Of a DNA stretch of 64,000 nucleotides, positions 28,122 through 37,251 are shown one piece after another. How positions within the stretch are numbered: the stretch's first letter is position 1; each line of letters begins with the position of its first letter. The position numbers and the translations under genes were made by a program. The notes beneath the pieces are model-generated. The model did no database searches, was not told the DNA's origin, and saw nothing but the letters and a program-made list of their open reading frames with translations. Source of the DNA: Siminovitchia acidinfaciens (GTDB lineage: Bacteria > Bacillota > Bacilli > Bacillales > Bacillaceae_C); the NCBI RefSeq assembly GCF_003605385.1, contig NZ_QYTV02000008.1, positions 81,586 to 145,585 on the forward strand, given 5' to 3'.

Positions 28122-28204
28122 ATCAATTAGGAACACGCTTTTAAAATCAAACTGCAATGTTGGCAAATCATTATTAATTCATAAATAAACTAGGAGTCCC
28201 TAAT

Positions 28205-29290
28205 ATGAAAAAAATTCTAATTTCTGATGTTGGTGTAGCTCCAGCAGAAAATGTCATTAAATCATGGAAACAACTGCATGAAAATGAAGAAATTATTGGG
28301 GTTTCAAGGAATCCATTTAACCTTTTTACTTCAAAAGCCCAAACTAAACATCATATCCCCTATGAATATGCATTTGGAAAAGATTATAAAAGGTCATTGC
28401 TGCGGTTAATAGAACATGAAAAACCTGAACTTGCGGTATTTATGAGTGATCGGGAAATTCTTGAGGCGTCGAGGTTTAGGGATGAAATTACAGCAAGTGG
28501 AACTAAAGTTTTTATGCCAGAGCATGATGTGCTGGAAGTATGTACAGATAAATATCTATCCTTTAAAACGTGGGAAGCTCAAGGGATTAAAGTTCCAAAG
28601 ACTGTCATTGTTAACGATCGAAATGATTTAAAGCGTGCATTTAATCAACTGGGTGATAGTGAAGGGAAAATTTGGTTAAGGGCTACAATTGGGGCTGGAG
28701 GTAAGGGGGCATTACCTACTAACGATTTTGAGTTCGCTCAAAATTGGATAGATATATATAACGGATGGGGAAGCTTTACCGCATCTGAATTACTTCAGTC
28801 AACAAAAACCGTTACATGGTTATCGATTTGGTTCGAAGGAAATCTTGTTGTAGCCCAAACGAGACGGAGAAAATCGTGGGGATTTGCAAATCGAACGATA
28901 TCAGGAGTGACTGGAATTACAGGGATTGGCGAAACATACTCAGATGAAATAGTTAATAAGGTTGCTATGGATACTATATTTGCCATCGATCAAAAACCCC
29001 ACGGTGTATACGGTGTCGACATGACTTATGACCAAAATGATTTCCCGAACCCAACTGAAATTAATATGCGCTTTTTCACTACCTGCTACTTCTTTACCGA
29101 GGCGGGACTTAATATGCCAAAGATATATAAGGATATTATTTTGTATGGAAAATTCCCTACGCTTGAAAAGAAAGTGAATCCACTTCCAGATGGATTGCTT
29201 TGGATTAGAGATATGGATAGAGAGCCAATTTTAACTACCGAAGATGAGGTAAACAAAATGATTAATAAACAAAAAAATTACAATTATTAA
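28205..29290 (+). CDS. ATP-grasp carboligase-like enzyme
   Basis: A 361-residue ATP-grasp protein: pre-ATP-grasp fold at 1-110, ATP-binding stretch KIWLRATIGAGGKGALPT (about 159-176), ELLQSTKTVTWLSIWFEGNL and the Mg site GVYGVDMTYDQND with PTEINMRFF (about 273-300). Such enzymes form amide bonds between a carboxylate and an amine. In a polysaccharide locus that also makes a 4-amino sugar, it may attach an amino acid or make a small acyl donor. AGGAG precedes the ATG. The substrate is unknown. Confidence 0.8.
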   Translation: MKKILISDVGVAPAENVIKSWKQLHENEEIIGVSRNPFNLFTSKAQTKHHIPYEYAFGKDYKRSLLRLIEHEKPELAVFMSDREILEASRFRDEITASGTKVFMPEHDVLEVCTDKYLSFKTWEAQGIKVPKTVIVNDRNDLKRAFNQLGDSEGKIWLRATIGAGGKGALPTNDFEFAQNWIDIYNGWGSFTASELLQSTKTVTWLSIWFEGNLVVAQTRRRKSWGFANRTISGVTGITGIGETYSDEIVNKVAMDTIFAIDQKPHGVYGVDMTYDQNDFPNPTEINMRFFTTCYFFTEAGLNMPKIYKDIILYGKFPTLEKKVNPLPDGLLWIRDMDREPILTTEDEVNKMINKQKNYNY

Positions 29291-29354
29291 TCTTTCTAAC
29301 GTTAATCAGACTCCCGCTTAATAGATTAATATATAGAAGTGAGATGAGTAGGTT

Positions 29355-30407
29355 ATGAGTAAAGTAAGTGTTGTTGTACCAATTTATAATGCTGGCAAAA
29401 GGCTGCATAGATGCATAAAATCTATTCTTAAACAAACATTTAGAGATTTTGAATTAATTCTAGTTAACGATGGTTCAACTGATGATAGTTTATCGAATTG
29501 TAAAAGGTATTCAAATCTAGATAAGAGAATCCGAGTAATGGACAAGGAAAATGAAGGAAGCATAATGACTAGAAAACGAGGTGTGGAAGCTTCAAGATCT
29601 CCTTATATCATGTTTGTGGATGCTGACGACTGGATTGATTGTAGAATGATTGAAATACTTTACAATGAATCGATTGTGAATAGTGTAGATATTACAGTAT
29701 GCAACATGTATAAAGTTTTTGGGGATATTTTAACAGTTAAGAAAAAAAATGCTAATGAATATTTTAATGGAAACAAATTATATAATGAACATGAAATCAA
29801 AAAAAATTTAATTACTGCCTACTTCCATGGACATTCGTTTCCATCATCCCTATGTGCAAAGTTATATAAAAAAGAATATCTAATAAATTGCGGGCAATAC
29901 TTAGATCGGATCAACTTTTTAGGTGATGATCTGTTTTTAAATTTAGAGATATTCTTAAAAGCAAAGAGCGTTAAAGTCATAGACAAACCACTTTACTATT
30001 ATAGATTAGGTGGTTTTACAAATAAATACATGCCTCATTTGTTTGAGGATATGGTTAATGGTTTTCAAATACAAAAGGAAGTAATTGAGGAACATTATCA
30101 AAAAACAAAGGACAACCATTATAATGGAATATGCATCATGTTACTAAACACGTTTAAAACATGTTTGTATAATTTATTTGAAAGTGACCTTGGTAAATCA
30201 GAAATAAAAGATCTTATAAGAATATATGTAGCTAATAGTAGTGTGAAGGAAAGCCTACATAATAAAGGCTCAACCGAATATTTTACAAAAGAATATTTAA
30301 ACGCAATCAAAAATAAAGATATTGATTATCTTTACCAAATAGGAAGACATATGTATTTTAGAAAAAAACCAAAAAAGACACTAAATAATATCATGTCTAA
30401 ATTATAA
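29355..30407 (+). CDS. Glycosyltransferase family 2
   Basis: A GT-A enzyme of 350 residues: KVSVVVPIYNAGKRLHRCIK, LVNDGSTDDSLSNC, ENEGSIMTRKRGVEAS and the metal site VDADDWIDCRM. The GSIMTRKRG segment differs from the GGLSDARN usual in its neighbours, so it may use a different donor. The ribosome binding site is AGTAGG close to ATG. It lies in the most AT-rich part of the locus. Confidence 0.82.
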   Translation: MSKVSVVVPIYNAGKRLHRCIKSILKQTFRDFELILVNDGSTDDSLSNCKRYSNLDKRIRVMDKENEGSIMTRKRGVEASRSPYIMFVDADDWIDCRMIEILYNESIVNSVDITVCNMYKVFGDILTVKKKNANEYFNGNKLYNEHEIKKNLITAYFHGHSFPSSLCAKLYKKEYLINCGQYLDRINFLGDDLFLNLEIFLKAKSVKVIDKPLYYYRLGGFTNKYMPHLFEDMVNGFQIQKEVIEEHYQKTKDNHYNGICIMLLNTFKTCLYNLFESDLGKSEIKDLIRIYVANSSVKESLHNKGSTEYFTKEYLNAIKNKDIDYLYQIGRHMYFRKKPKKTLNNIMSKL

Positions 30408-30514
30408 ATAGGATAACATTGTTGTATATTTAGTGGATATTATTTTTCTTATTGTTTTCACTATAAAGAATGATTCGTGCTAAGTGCTAAACTTTATTTG
30501 GTAGGTGAATCAAT

Positions 30515-31384
30515 ATTTTTAATAAGCAAACTCTTAGATTAAAACAATGTATCGGAAAATTTGAATCATTAATTAAGAAGATAGAATACATAAGAGGATT
30601 ATATAGATATCCGTATAAAATGGTGGGGCGTAAAATAACATTTGATAATAAGAAAAATAATCCTGATGTTCTGGTTATAGCAGCTCATCCTGATGATGAC
30701 GTAATTGGTTTAGGAACTATTTTATATCGACATAGTAAGAATAATGATAACATAAAAGTCGTTTTTGTAACGAATGGCTCTCGGGGAAATGGTGCAAGCT
30801 GGAGAGTGAAAGTCAATGAATCAAAAAGAAGATCAGAGGTAAGGTTTAGGGAGGCAGTCCAAGCTTTATCGCTTATAAATATTCCTAAAGAAAATATATT
30901 TTGTCTGGGCTATCCAGATGGAGGTACCCAACGGTATTTGAAAAATATGTCAGAGGATATTCAAACGCTCATCCTAAAATTTAATCCAGGTCGTATATAT
31001 GTACATTGTATTGAAGGCGGTCATTTGGATCATGATATGACAAGTTATGTTGTAAAGTTTATATGTAGTAAAATAGGTTATTCAAATGTGTTTGAATGGA
31101 CAGAATATCATCCAAAACAGCCGCTAGGGTCACAACATGTAAAGTTCTTGCCTAGCTACTCTTCAAAGCAAAAAGAAATTAAAGTTGATATTTCAGAAGA
31201 GGAGCGAAACTTAAAAAGAAAAATGTTAGCATTTCATCATTCTCAAGATGTTGAAAAGATCTATTTACAAGGCGAAGCTATTCGTCAAGCTAATACTTTT
31301 GAATTAGAAAAGGAATTATACGAACATTGCCAACTACCTAAAAGAAAATTACGACCAATAGTAAAAGACCTTATAAATCTTTGA
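30515..31384 (+). CDS. PIG-L family deacetylase, copy 1, probable ATT start
   Basis: LmbE/PIG-L proteins remove N-acetyl groups from amino sugars. The zinc site is AAHPDDDVIGLGT with a distal HCIEGGHLDHDMTS. The first ATG in frame is 30620, but the frame is open back to 30509 and the upstream codons read KKIEYIRGLYRYPYKMVGRK, matching KKVEYIRGIYKYPGKMLGRK of copy 2 (32705). The only start that fits is ATT at 30515, with AGGTGA (30503-30508) exactly 6 bases upstream. The length then equals copy 2. If ATT does not work, a shorter protein from 30620 keeps the catalytic core. Confidence 0.8.
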   Translation: MFNKQTLRLKQCIGKFESLIKKIEYIRGLYRYPYKMVGRKITFDNKKNNPDVLVIAAHPDDDVIGLGTILYRHSKNNDNIKVVFVTNGSRGNGASWRVKVNESKRRSEVRFREAVQALSLINIPKENIFCLGYPDGGTQRYLKNMSEDIQTLILKFNPGRIYVHCIEGGHLDHDMTSYVVKFICSKIGYSNVFEWTEYHPKQPLGSQHVKFLPSYSSKQKEIKVDISEEERNLKRKMLAFHHSQDVEKIYLQGEAIRQANTFELEKELYEHCQLPKRKLRPIVKDLINL

Positions 31385-31452
31385 TGAATAAAAATTTTGT
31401 TAGTAATACCTATCTTTAAAAAGATTGGTAAGATGGAAGTGTTTTAATAATT

Positions 31453-31468
31453 GTTCTTTATAATGAAT
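31453..31468 (+). promoter_or_regulatory. SinR-type operator before the 31505 glycosyltransferase
   Basis: GTTCTTTATAATGAAT matches the operator motif found before epsA. It lies 37 bp before the ATG in a 120-bp gap. TATAAT at 31459-31464 could be a -10 element, but no good -35 is seen. An internal SinR-controlled promoter is possible. Confidence 0.45.
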
Positions 31469-31504
31469 TAATCAATTCGAATTCTTTTAGGATAGGATGA
31501 TTAA

Positions 31505-32671
31505 ATGAAAAAAATTGTTATTGTGACTAGGAGAATGGTCATGGGTGGTATAGGAAGGGCATTGATTTCTATGCTAAATTCTATACCTGAAGATAAGTAT
31601 AATGTAACTGTTTTAGTAATGGGCACAGGTGGTGAGCTTGAGGATGAGATACCTCAACACGTAAAGGTCGAGTGTTTATACGGCTATGAAAAAACTACAA
31701 TAGAAAAGATTTGGAAATGTACAAAGAGGGGTAGATTTATTCGTGCTTTTAAAATTGGTTGGTACACACTCCTTGCTAAAATGACTAAAAATGTTTTTAA
31801 ACAAGAATGGTATCACTCTAAAATGATATCAATAATTAAAACTGAATATGATTTAGCAATTGCCTATGACCCTCCGGCGTCTTTTCCTGTAGTATTTGTG
31901 ATAAGAAATATAAAAGCCAAAACAAAAATCGCCTGGATCCACGCTGATGTCTCCAATTATGTAAATGAGCTAAAACCTTATAAAGAATTTTATGAAAAGT
32001 ACGACAAAGTATTTTGCGTTTCAAAATATGGAATGAGAAAGTTCAATCAACTATACCCTAATCTAAAAGAAAAAACATCTGTATTTTATAATATTCTTGA
32101 CACGAGACAAATGGCTATAATGGCAGAAAAAGATGAAGGTTTTAATGATCAATTCGATGGCATTCGTATTTTAACTGTAGGGAGATTAAGCATAGAGAAA
32201 GGGCAAGACATTATACCTAGTATTCTTATGAAATTGAGGACAGAAGGGAAAAATATAAGGTGGTATTGCATTGGAGACGGTAATAGTCGTTCAGAGCTAG
32301 AAAAATTGATTAAAAAACACGGTGCAGAAGAACACTTTATTTTATTAGGAACAAAACAAAATCCGTATAACTATATTAGACAATGTGATATATACGTCCA
32401 ACCCTCTAGACATGAAGGATATTGTATCTCACTTGCCGAAGCTAAGGTATTTAATAAGCCTATCGTGACAACAGATTTTGCTGGTGCCAGGGAGCAGATA
32501 GAAAACGGAAAGAATGGTTTGATTGTAAAATTTGATGAATATGCAATTTATGCAGCCGTCAAAACTCTAATTAATAACCAAAGTTTATGTGTAAAGTTTA
32601 AAAACAATTTGAAAAGAACTAATGTAAATACTACGTATGAAATAAAGAAATTATATGACAGTGTAGGTTAA
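31505..32671 (+). CDS. Glycosyltransferase family 4 (paralogue group A)
   Basis: A 388-residue GT-B enzyme: MKKIVIVTRRMVMGGIGRAL, KTKIAWIHADVSNY, FNDQFDGIRILTVGRLSIEK, NPYNYIRQCDIYVQPSRHEG and EGYCISLAEAKVFNKP (E-x7-E). It is closest to the 20491 gene. AGGATAGGATGA precedes the ATG. It sits between two PIG-L genes that resemble each other, which suggests a duplicated deacetylase-transferase module. Confidence 0.85.
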   Translation: MKKIVIVTRRMVMGGIGRALISMLNSIPEDKYNVTVLVMGTGGELEDEIPQHVKVECLYGYEKTTIEKIWKCTKRGRFIRAFKIGWYTLLAKMTKNVFKQEWYHSKMISIIKTEYDLAIAYDPPASFPVVFVIRNIKAKTKIAWIHADVSNYVNELKPYKEFYEKYDKVFCVSKYGMRKFNQLYPNLKEKTSVFYNILDTRQMAIMAEKDEGFNDQFDGIRILTVGRLSIEKGQDIIPSILMKLRTEGKNIRWYCIGDGNSRSELEKLIKKHGAEEHFILLGTKQNPYNYIRQCDIYVQPSRHEGYCISLAEAKVFNKPIVTTDFAGAREQIENGKNGLIVKFDEYAIYAAVKTLINNQSLCVKFKNNLKRTNVNTTYEIKKLYDSVG

Positions 32672-32704
32672 TGTCTTTTAATAAAAATAAAGCGAGTGAG
32701 TATC

Positions 32705-33613
32705 TTGAGAATTGTAAAAAAACCTATCATTAACTTTATTCAATACATTCATGAACATGAAAAAATAATAAAAAAGGTAGAGTATATAAGAGGAATATAT
32801 AAATATCCAGGTAAAATGTTGGGCCGTAAATTTCCAAATAACAACATAAATAATAATATTGATGTTCTCGTTTTTGCGGCTCACCCTGATGATGATGTAT
32901 TAGGTTTAGGAACCACTTTATCTCGACATAGTCAGAAGGGCGATACCATAAAAATTATTTTTGTTACGAACGGATCTAAAGGAGTAGGCGAAAGTTGGAA
33001 CATTAGAGAAAGTGAATCAATAAGAAGATCAGAGGTAAGGTATCGAGAAGCAGTTCAAGCTTTAGCAGTTATCAATATTCCTAGTGAAAATATATTTTGT
33101 CTGGGATATCCAGATGGCGGAACTCAACGATATCTGAAAAACATGTCAGTGGATATTCTAATGTTAATACAAAAATATAATCCTGGGCGAATATACGTAC
33201 ATTGTATTGAGGGTGGTCATGGGGATCATGATATGACAAGCTTTGTAGTAAAGTCTATATGTGAAAAAATAGGCTATTCAAATGTGTTTGAATGGACAGA
33301 ATATAATCCAAAACAACCTCTAGGATCCCATGATGTAAATTTTTTGCCCTCTCAATCACCAAAGCAAAAAGAGATTAAAATTGATATCTCTAAAGAGGAG
33401 CAAAGTCTAAAACGACAAATGTTAGCATTTCATCAATCTCAAGATGTTGAACAGTTCTTTTTACAAGGTGAAGCTATTCGTCAAGCTAATACTTCTAAAT
33501 TAGAAAAAGAATTATACGATCATTGTCAACTACCAAAGAGCAGGTTACTACCAATATTAAAAGAGTTTAATAAGTTTTTGAGTAAACTTGTAGCTAAACA
33601 TTCCTTTTATTAA
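32705..33613 (+). CDS. PIG-L family deacetylase, copy 2
   Basis: It has the same zinc site (AAHPDDDVLGLGT; HCIEGGHGDHDMTS) and the shared blocks ENIFCLGYPDGGTQRYLKNM and SNVFEWTEY as copy 1. TTG 32705 is preferred because a GAGTGAG sequence lies at a normal distance; GTG 32696 would sit on it. The product of copy 2 has a slightly longer C-terminus (FNKFLSKLVAKHSFY). It probably deacetylates a GlcNAc-type residue on the lipid carrier or a nucleotide sugar. Why two copies are kept is not clear. Confidence 0.83.
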   Translation: MRIVKKPIINFIQYIHEHEKIIKKVEYIRGIYKYPGKMLGRKFPNNNINNNIDVLVFAAHPDDDVLGLGTTLSRHSQKGDTIKIIFVTNGSKGVGESWNIRESESIRRSEVRYREAVQALAVINIPSENIFCLGYPDGGTQRYLKNMSVDILMLIQKYNPGRIYVHCIEGGHGDHDMTSFVVKSICEKIGYSNVFEWTEYNPKQPLGSHDVNFLPSQSPKQKEIKIDISKEEQSLKRQMLAFHQSQDVEQFFLQGEAIRQANTSKLEKELYDHCQLPKSRLLPILKEFNKFLSKLVAKHSFY

Positions 33614-33642
33614 GTCAATTTAGACAAAATGGGGTAGGAAAT

Positions 33643-34500
33643 ATGACATTAAAATCAATTTTGAAAAGTAATAGATTTACAAATAATTTAATTACACAAA
33701 TAAGAAAATTACAGTATAATATTATTCCTTATATTTCATCTATTATTATTTTCAATATAAAAAAAATCCTAAGAGTTACCCGTATTGATAAAAAAAGTCG
33801 TTACGAAAAGTTAAGAGAAATTAAAAATAAGCATAAAGGAGAAAGGTGTTTTATTGTAGCTACGGGCCCAAGTTTAACAATTGAAGATCTGGAAAAGCTA
33901 AAAAATGAAATAACCTTTAGTATGAATTCAATTTGTTTGGCTTTCGATGAAACTGATTGGAGACCAACTTATTTTGGTATTCAGGGGGTATATGTATTTA
34001 ATAAACTTCAAAAATATATAGAAAAATTAGATGTCCAATGTAAATTCATAGGTGATACAATTCCAAAACAAAAAGTTTATTCGGATGATTATTATGTTTA
34101 TCCAATTAATATGCTTAAACATAATATGGTACACCATAGGTATAAGACTAAATTTAGTGATGATGCCTTTGCAGTAGTATATGATGGATATTCCATCACC
34201 TATTCTCTCATTCAAATAGCTGTATATATGGGATTTAATGAAATTTATTTACTTGGGGCGGATTGTAACTACTCAAGTAATATGAACCATCACTTTAAAG
34301 AATACGATTACGTAGATCCAACATTTTTATTAGCAGGTGATAAAATGATTAGCGCCTACAAAGTAGCGAAGAAATATGCCGACCGTAATAATATAAAAAT
34401 TTATAATGCAACTAGAGGAGGAATGCTTGAAGTATTTGAAAGGGTAGATCTCGATGCGGTATTATCAGAAAGAAATAAGGGGAAATTTAGTGCTTCGTGA
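33643..34500 (+). CDS. DUF115 (MptE-like) protein, candidate CMP-ulosonate transferase
   Basis: A 285-residue protein with the DUF115 core: RCFIVATGPSLTIEDLEKLK (about 67-86), FSMNSICLAFDETDWRPTYF, then VYDGYSITYSLIQIAVYMGF and YLLGADCNYSSNMNHHF. Flagellin-modifying Maf proteins contain this domain and transfer nonulosonic acids from CMP. The gene lies directly upstream of the CMP-KDO synthesis genes, so transfer of KDO from CMP-KDO is a reasonable guess. GGGGTAGGA precedes the ATG. The family call is firm, the substrate is inference. Confidence 0.78.
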   Translation: MTLKSILKSNRFTNNLITQIRKLQYNIIPYISSIIIFNIKKILRVTRIDKKSRYEKLREIKNKHKGERCFIVATGPSLTIEDLEKLKNEITFSMNSICLAFDETDWRPTYFGIQGVYVFNKLQKYIEKLDVQCKFIGDTIPKQKVYSDDYYVYPINMLKHNMVHHRYKTKFSDDAFAVVYDGYSITYSLIQIAVYMGFNEIYLLGADCNYSSNMNHHFKEYDYVDPTFLLAGDKMISAYKVAKKYADRNNIKIYNATRGGMLEVFERVDLDAVLSERNKGKFSAS

Positions 34501-34558
34501 GTATTAAATTAAGTGATTGACATTGTTGCATAAAGATGTTATTTTTTTAGTGTTAATT

Positions 34559-34675
34559 GTTCTTTATAAAGTGTCTCTGTTACCATGGAAGTTTCTTTAA
34601 CCTATAAGAATTGTGTATTAATGGATTTGTGGAAATCTATTTATTTTTTGAGGCACATGTTCTTTATAATGAACA
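34559..34675 (+). promoter_or_regulatory. Two SinR-type operators and a candidate promoter before the KDO genes
   Basis: The 232-bp gap before kdsB holds GTTCTTTATAAAGT (34559-34572) and TGTTCTTTATAATGAACA (34658-34675), the latter nearly a perfect palindrome; the two start 100 bp apart. TTGACA at 34517-34522 with TATTTT at 34540-34545 (17-bp spacer) may be a promoter. The KDO genes may thus form a separately started, SinR-controlled unit. No convincing gene lies in the gap. Confidence 0.55.
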
Positions 34676-34732
34676 AGGCTCATTTTTTTATTTTGGATAG
34701 CATTAAAAATTTAATGATGAGGGATGTAAAAG

Positions 34733-35398
34733 ATGAGAAAAAAAGTAGTCGCATTTGTCCCAATTAAGTTAAATAGTCAGAGATTACCAAATAAAAATAT
34801 CCTACCATTAGGTGACCAGCCATTAAGCTGGTATATATTCAATACTTTATTGGAGATCGAATCAATTGATGAAGTATGTGTTTTTTGTAGTGATGAAAAA
34901 ATTATGAACTATTTACCAACGGGCGTGAAATTTGTACAACGAGATCGTTATCTTGATGGGGACCTGGTTAAAGGCAACGATATATATAGATCTTTTATCA
35001 GTCGAGTTGACAGCGATATTTATCTACTTGCGCACACTACATCTCCTTTTATGACTCCTAAATCGGTAGAAGTTGCATTATATAACGTTTTAAGTGAAAA
35101 CTATGATTCTGCATTAAGTGTTCAGAAAAGGCAGACTTTTGTTTGGCATAAAGGGCAGACACTAAATTATGAAATCAATGATATTCCACGGACTCAGGAT
35201 ATCGAACCTATATATATAGAAACTAGTGGATTTTATATCTTTAAGAAGGAGCACTTTTTAACCCATAGGAGAAGGATCGGCTTTAAGCCGTATTTCCAAG
35301 AACTAGATGATATTGAAGCAATTGATATTGATACGAAAGAGGATTATGAATTTGCCCTAAAAATCATGAACAACAATAAAGTTCCAATAAAAATCTAA
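34733..35398 (+). CDS. kdsB: CMP-KDO synthetase-like cytidylyltransferase
   Basis: A 221-residue member of the acylneuraminate/KDO cytidylyltransferase family: [20 protein letters not shown] (about 8-27) binds CTP, and [10 protein letters not shown] and [11 protein letters not shown] are typical later blocks. It would couple KDO to CMP. The sequence alone does not separate KDO from a nonulosonic acid, but the three following genes are KDO-specific. GAGGGATG precedes the ATG. Confidence 0.82.
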   Translation: MRKKVVAFVPIKLNSQRLPNKNILPLGDQPLSWYIFNTLLEIESIDEVCVFCSDEKIMNYLPTGVKFVQRDRYLDGDLVKGNDIYRSFISRVDSDIYLLAHTTSPFMTPKSVEVALYNVLSENYDSALSVQKRQTFVWHKGQTLNYEINDIPRTQDIEPIYIETSGFYIFKKEHFLTHRRRIGFKPYFQELDDIEAIDIDTKEDYEFALKIMNNNKVPIKI

Positions 35399-35421
35399 AG
35401 AAAACATTGGAGATGAACTTT

Positions 35422-36267
35422 ATGGTAAAGGAAATTAAATTACGGGATCACATAATTTTTGGTGGCAGCCATCCCTTCGTTTTAATTGCAGGCCCTTGCA
35501 TGATTGAAAGTGAACAACTTGTTATGGAAACAGCTGTAGTTATTAAAAAAATAACAGAAACACTTAATATTCCATTCGTTTTTAAAGCATCATTTGATAA
35601 AGCCAATCGTTCATCCATTTATTCGGAAAGAGGACCTGGAATTTATAAAGGGTTAGAGATCTTGGAAAAAGTGAAAAACGCTTTAAACATTCCCGTAACG
35701 ACTGATATACATGAGGCAGGTCAAGCGGAGATTGTAGCTGAGGTAGTTGATATTATTCAAATTCCAGCATTTTTATGTAGACAGACTGATCTGTTAGCAA
35801 ATGCCGCTAAAACAAACAGAATCATTAACATAAAAAAGGGTCAATTTCTATCTCCTTGGGATATGAAGAATGTCATAGTAAAGATAAAAGAATCAGGAAA
35901 CGATAAAATTTTATTAACCGAGCGAGGTTCTACGTTTGGGTATAACAACTTGGTTGTTGATATGCGTTCGCTGCCTACAATGAGAGGATTTAACGTCCCT
36001 GTTGTTTTCGATGCCACGCACAGTGTGCAGATACCAGGTGGTTTAGGAACAAGTACCGATGGAAAAAGAGAGTTTGTACCGTATCTCTCCCGAGCAGCAG
36101 CGGCAATAGGTATTGATGCATTATTTTTAGAAGTCCATCCGAATCCTGATCATGCATTATCGGATGGACCAAACATGATAAAACTTGATGAACTTGAGGA
36201 ATATCTTAAACCTATAGTGGAAATCGATCGACTTATTAAGGAAGGTGAAAAAGAAAGGAGGGTCTAA
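35422..36267 (+). CDS. kdsA: 3-deoxy-D-manno-octulosonate-8-phosphate synthase
   Basis: The enzyme condenses phosphoenolpyruvate with arabinose-5-phosphate. Diagnostic KdsA blocks are [55 protein letters not shown] and [14 protein letters not shown]. The Cys in AGPCMIE marks the class II, metal-dependent type (E. coli has Asn there). At 281 residues and without a SAF domain it is not NeuB. ATG 35422 has GGAG 9 bases upstream; TTG 35407 overlaps that site. KDO synthesis is rare in Gram-positive bacteria. Confidence 0.95.
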   Translation: MVKEIKLRDHIIFGGSHPFVLIAGPCMIESEQLVMETAVVIKKITETLNIPFVFKASFDKANRSSIYSERGPGIYKGLEILEKVKNALNIPVTTDIHEAGQAEIVAEVVDIIQIPAFLCRQTDLLANAAKTNRIINIKKGQFLSPWDMKNVIVKIKESGNDKILLTERGSTFGYNNLVVDMRSLPTMRGFNVPVVFDATHSVQIPGGLGTSTDGKREFVPYLSRAAAAIGIDALFLEVHPNPDHALSDGPNMIKLDELEEYLKPIVEIDRLIKEGEKERRV

Positions 36268-36270
36268 ACA

Positions 36271-37251
36271 GTGGAAAACTTATTAACAGCTAATGAGCAT
36301 ATCTTGACCATTAAAGAAGTGTTAGGCAAAGAAGCCCGGGCGATCATGAACTTAATTGATGATGTCAATCAAGAAATGGCTGAAACAATAGAAATGATCC
36401 TTGCTTGCAGGGGGAGAGTAATTGTTACTGGTGTCGGGAAATCCGGAATTATTGGTCGCAAAATAACTGCTACTTTAGCGAGCACTGGGACCCCTTCTTT
36501 ATTTTTACATCCCGCCGAAGGGCTCCACGGCGATTTAGGTATGGTTACTAATTCTGATATTGTAATGGCATTGTCTAATAGCGGAGAGACTGGTGAAGTT
36601 ATCAATATGATACCGTCGATTAAAAGAATAGGTGCAAAACTTATCGCTTTTGTAGGAAATGAATATTCCACTTTAGCGAAAAAAGCAGATAGTATGCTTT
36701 GTATAGGTAGGGTAAAGGAAGCCTGTCCCTTAGGATTGGCACCCACTACAAGTACCACTTTGATGCTTACTTTAGGTGACGCTATTGCCGTCGCCTTATT
36801 AAAAGCTCGTAATTTTTCGTCTGAAGATTTTGCTGTTTATCATCCAGGAGGTTCGTTAGGAAAGAGATTACTACTCACTGTTAACACTATTATTGAGATT
36901 ACTAAAAAAAATCCAAAATTAAACATGGCGAATACAGTTAAAGATGCGATTTTTAGTATGACTGAATCTGGATTAGGAGCAACAAGTATTATAGATGACA
37001 ATGGTAAATTAGTAGGGATTATAACAGATGGAGACATACGAAGATCATTAGGAAAAATCAAAAACTTTATGGATCTTTGTGTTAAAGATTTATTTAACCA
37101 AAATCCCATCATAATTAAACAAAATGCTTTAGCTGTAGAGGCATTAAATATTATGGAAAATCAAAAAATCAATGTATTGCCAGTAGTAAATGATAAGAAT
37201 GAACCAATAGCTATGATTCATTTACATGATATTACTAGATTGGGTTTTTAA
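36271..37251 (+). CDS. kdsD: Arabinose-5-phosphate isomerase (KpsF/GutQ/KdsD)
   Basis: A 326-residue protein with an SIS domain (about 35-185: GVGKSGIIGRKITATLASTG, HGDLGMV, SNSGETGE) followed by two CBS domains (about 205-326), the standard layout of the family. It isomerises ribulose-5-phosphate to arabinose-5-phosphate, the KdsA substrate. GTG start with AAAGGAGGG upstream, 3 bp after kdsA. Its stop touches the kdsC start. Confidence 0.94.
   Translation: MENLLTANEHILTIKEVLGKEARAIMNLIDDVNQEMAETIEMILACRGRVIVTGVGKSGIIGRKITATLASTGTPSLFLHPAEGLHGDLGMVTNSDIVMALSNSGETGEVINMIPSIKRIGAKLIAFVGNEYSTLAKKADSMLCIGRVKEACPLGLAPTTSTTLMLTLGDAIAVALLKARNFSSEDFAVYHPGGSLGKRLLLTVNTIIEITKKNPKLNMANTVKDAIFSMTESGLGATSIIDDNGKLVGIITDGDIRRSLGKIKNFMDLCVKDLFNQNPIIIKQNALAVEALNIMENQKINVLPVVNDKNEPIAMIHLHDITRLGF

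Noticed and set aside
34585-34767. 60-codon frame in the gap before kdsB
   Set aside because: It covers the SinR-type operator, has no ribosome binding site and overlaps the kdsB start.
35422-36267. NeuB or DAHP synthase as alternative for the kdsA gene
   Set aside because: There is no SAF domain, the motifs around [11 protein letters not shown] and CRQTDLL are those of KdsA, and the kdsD and kdsC neighbours agree.
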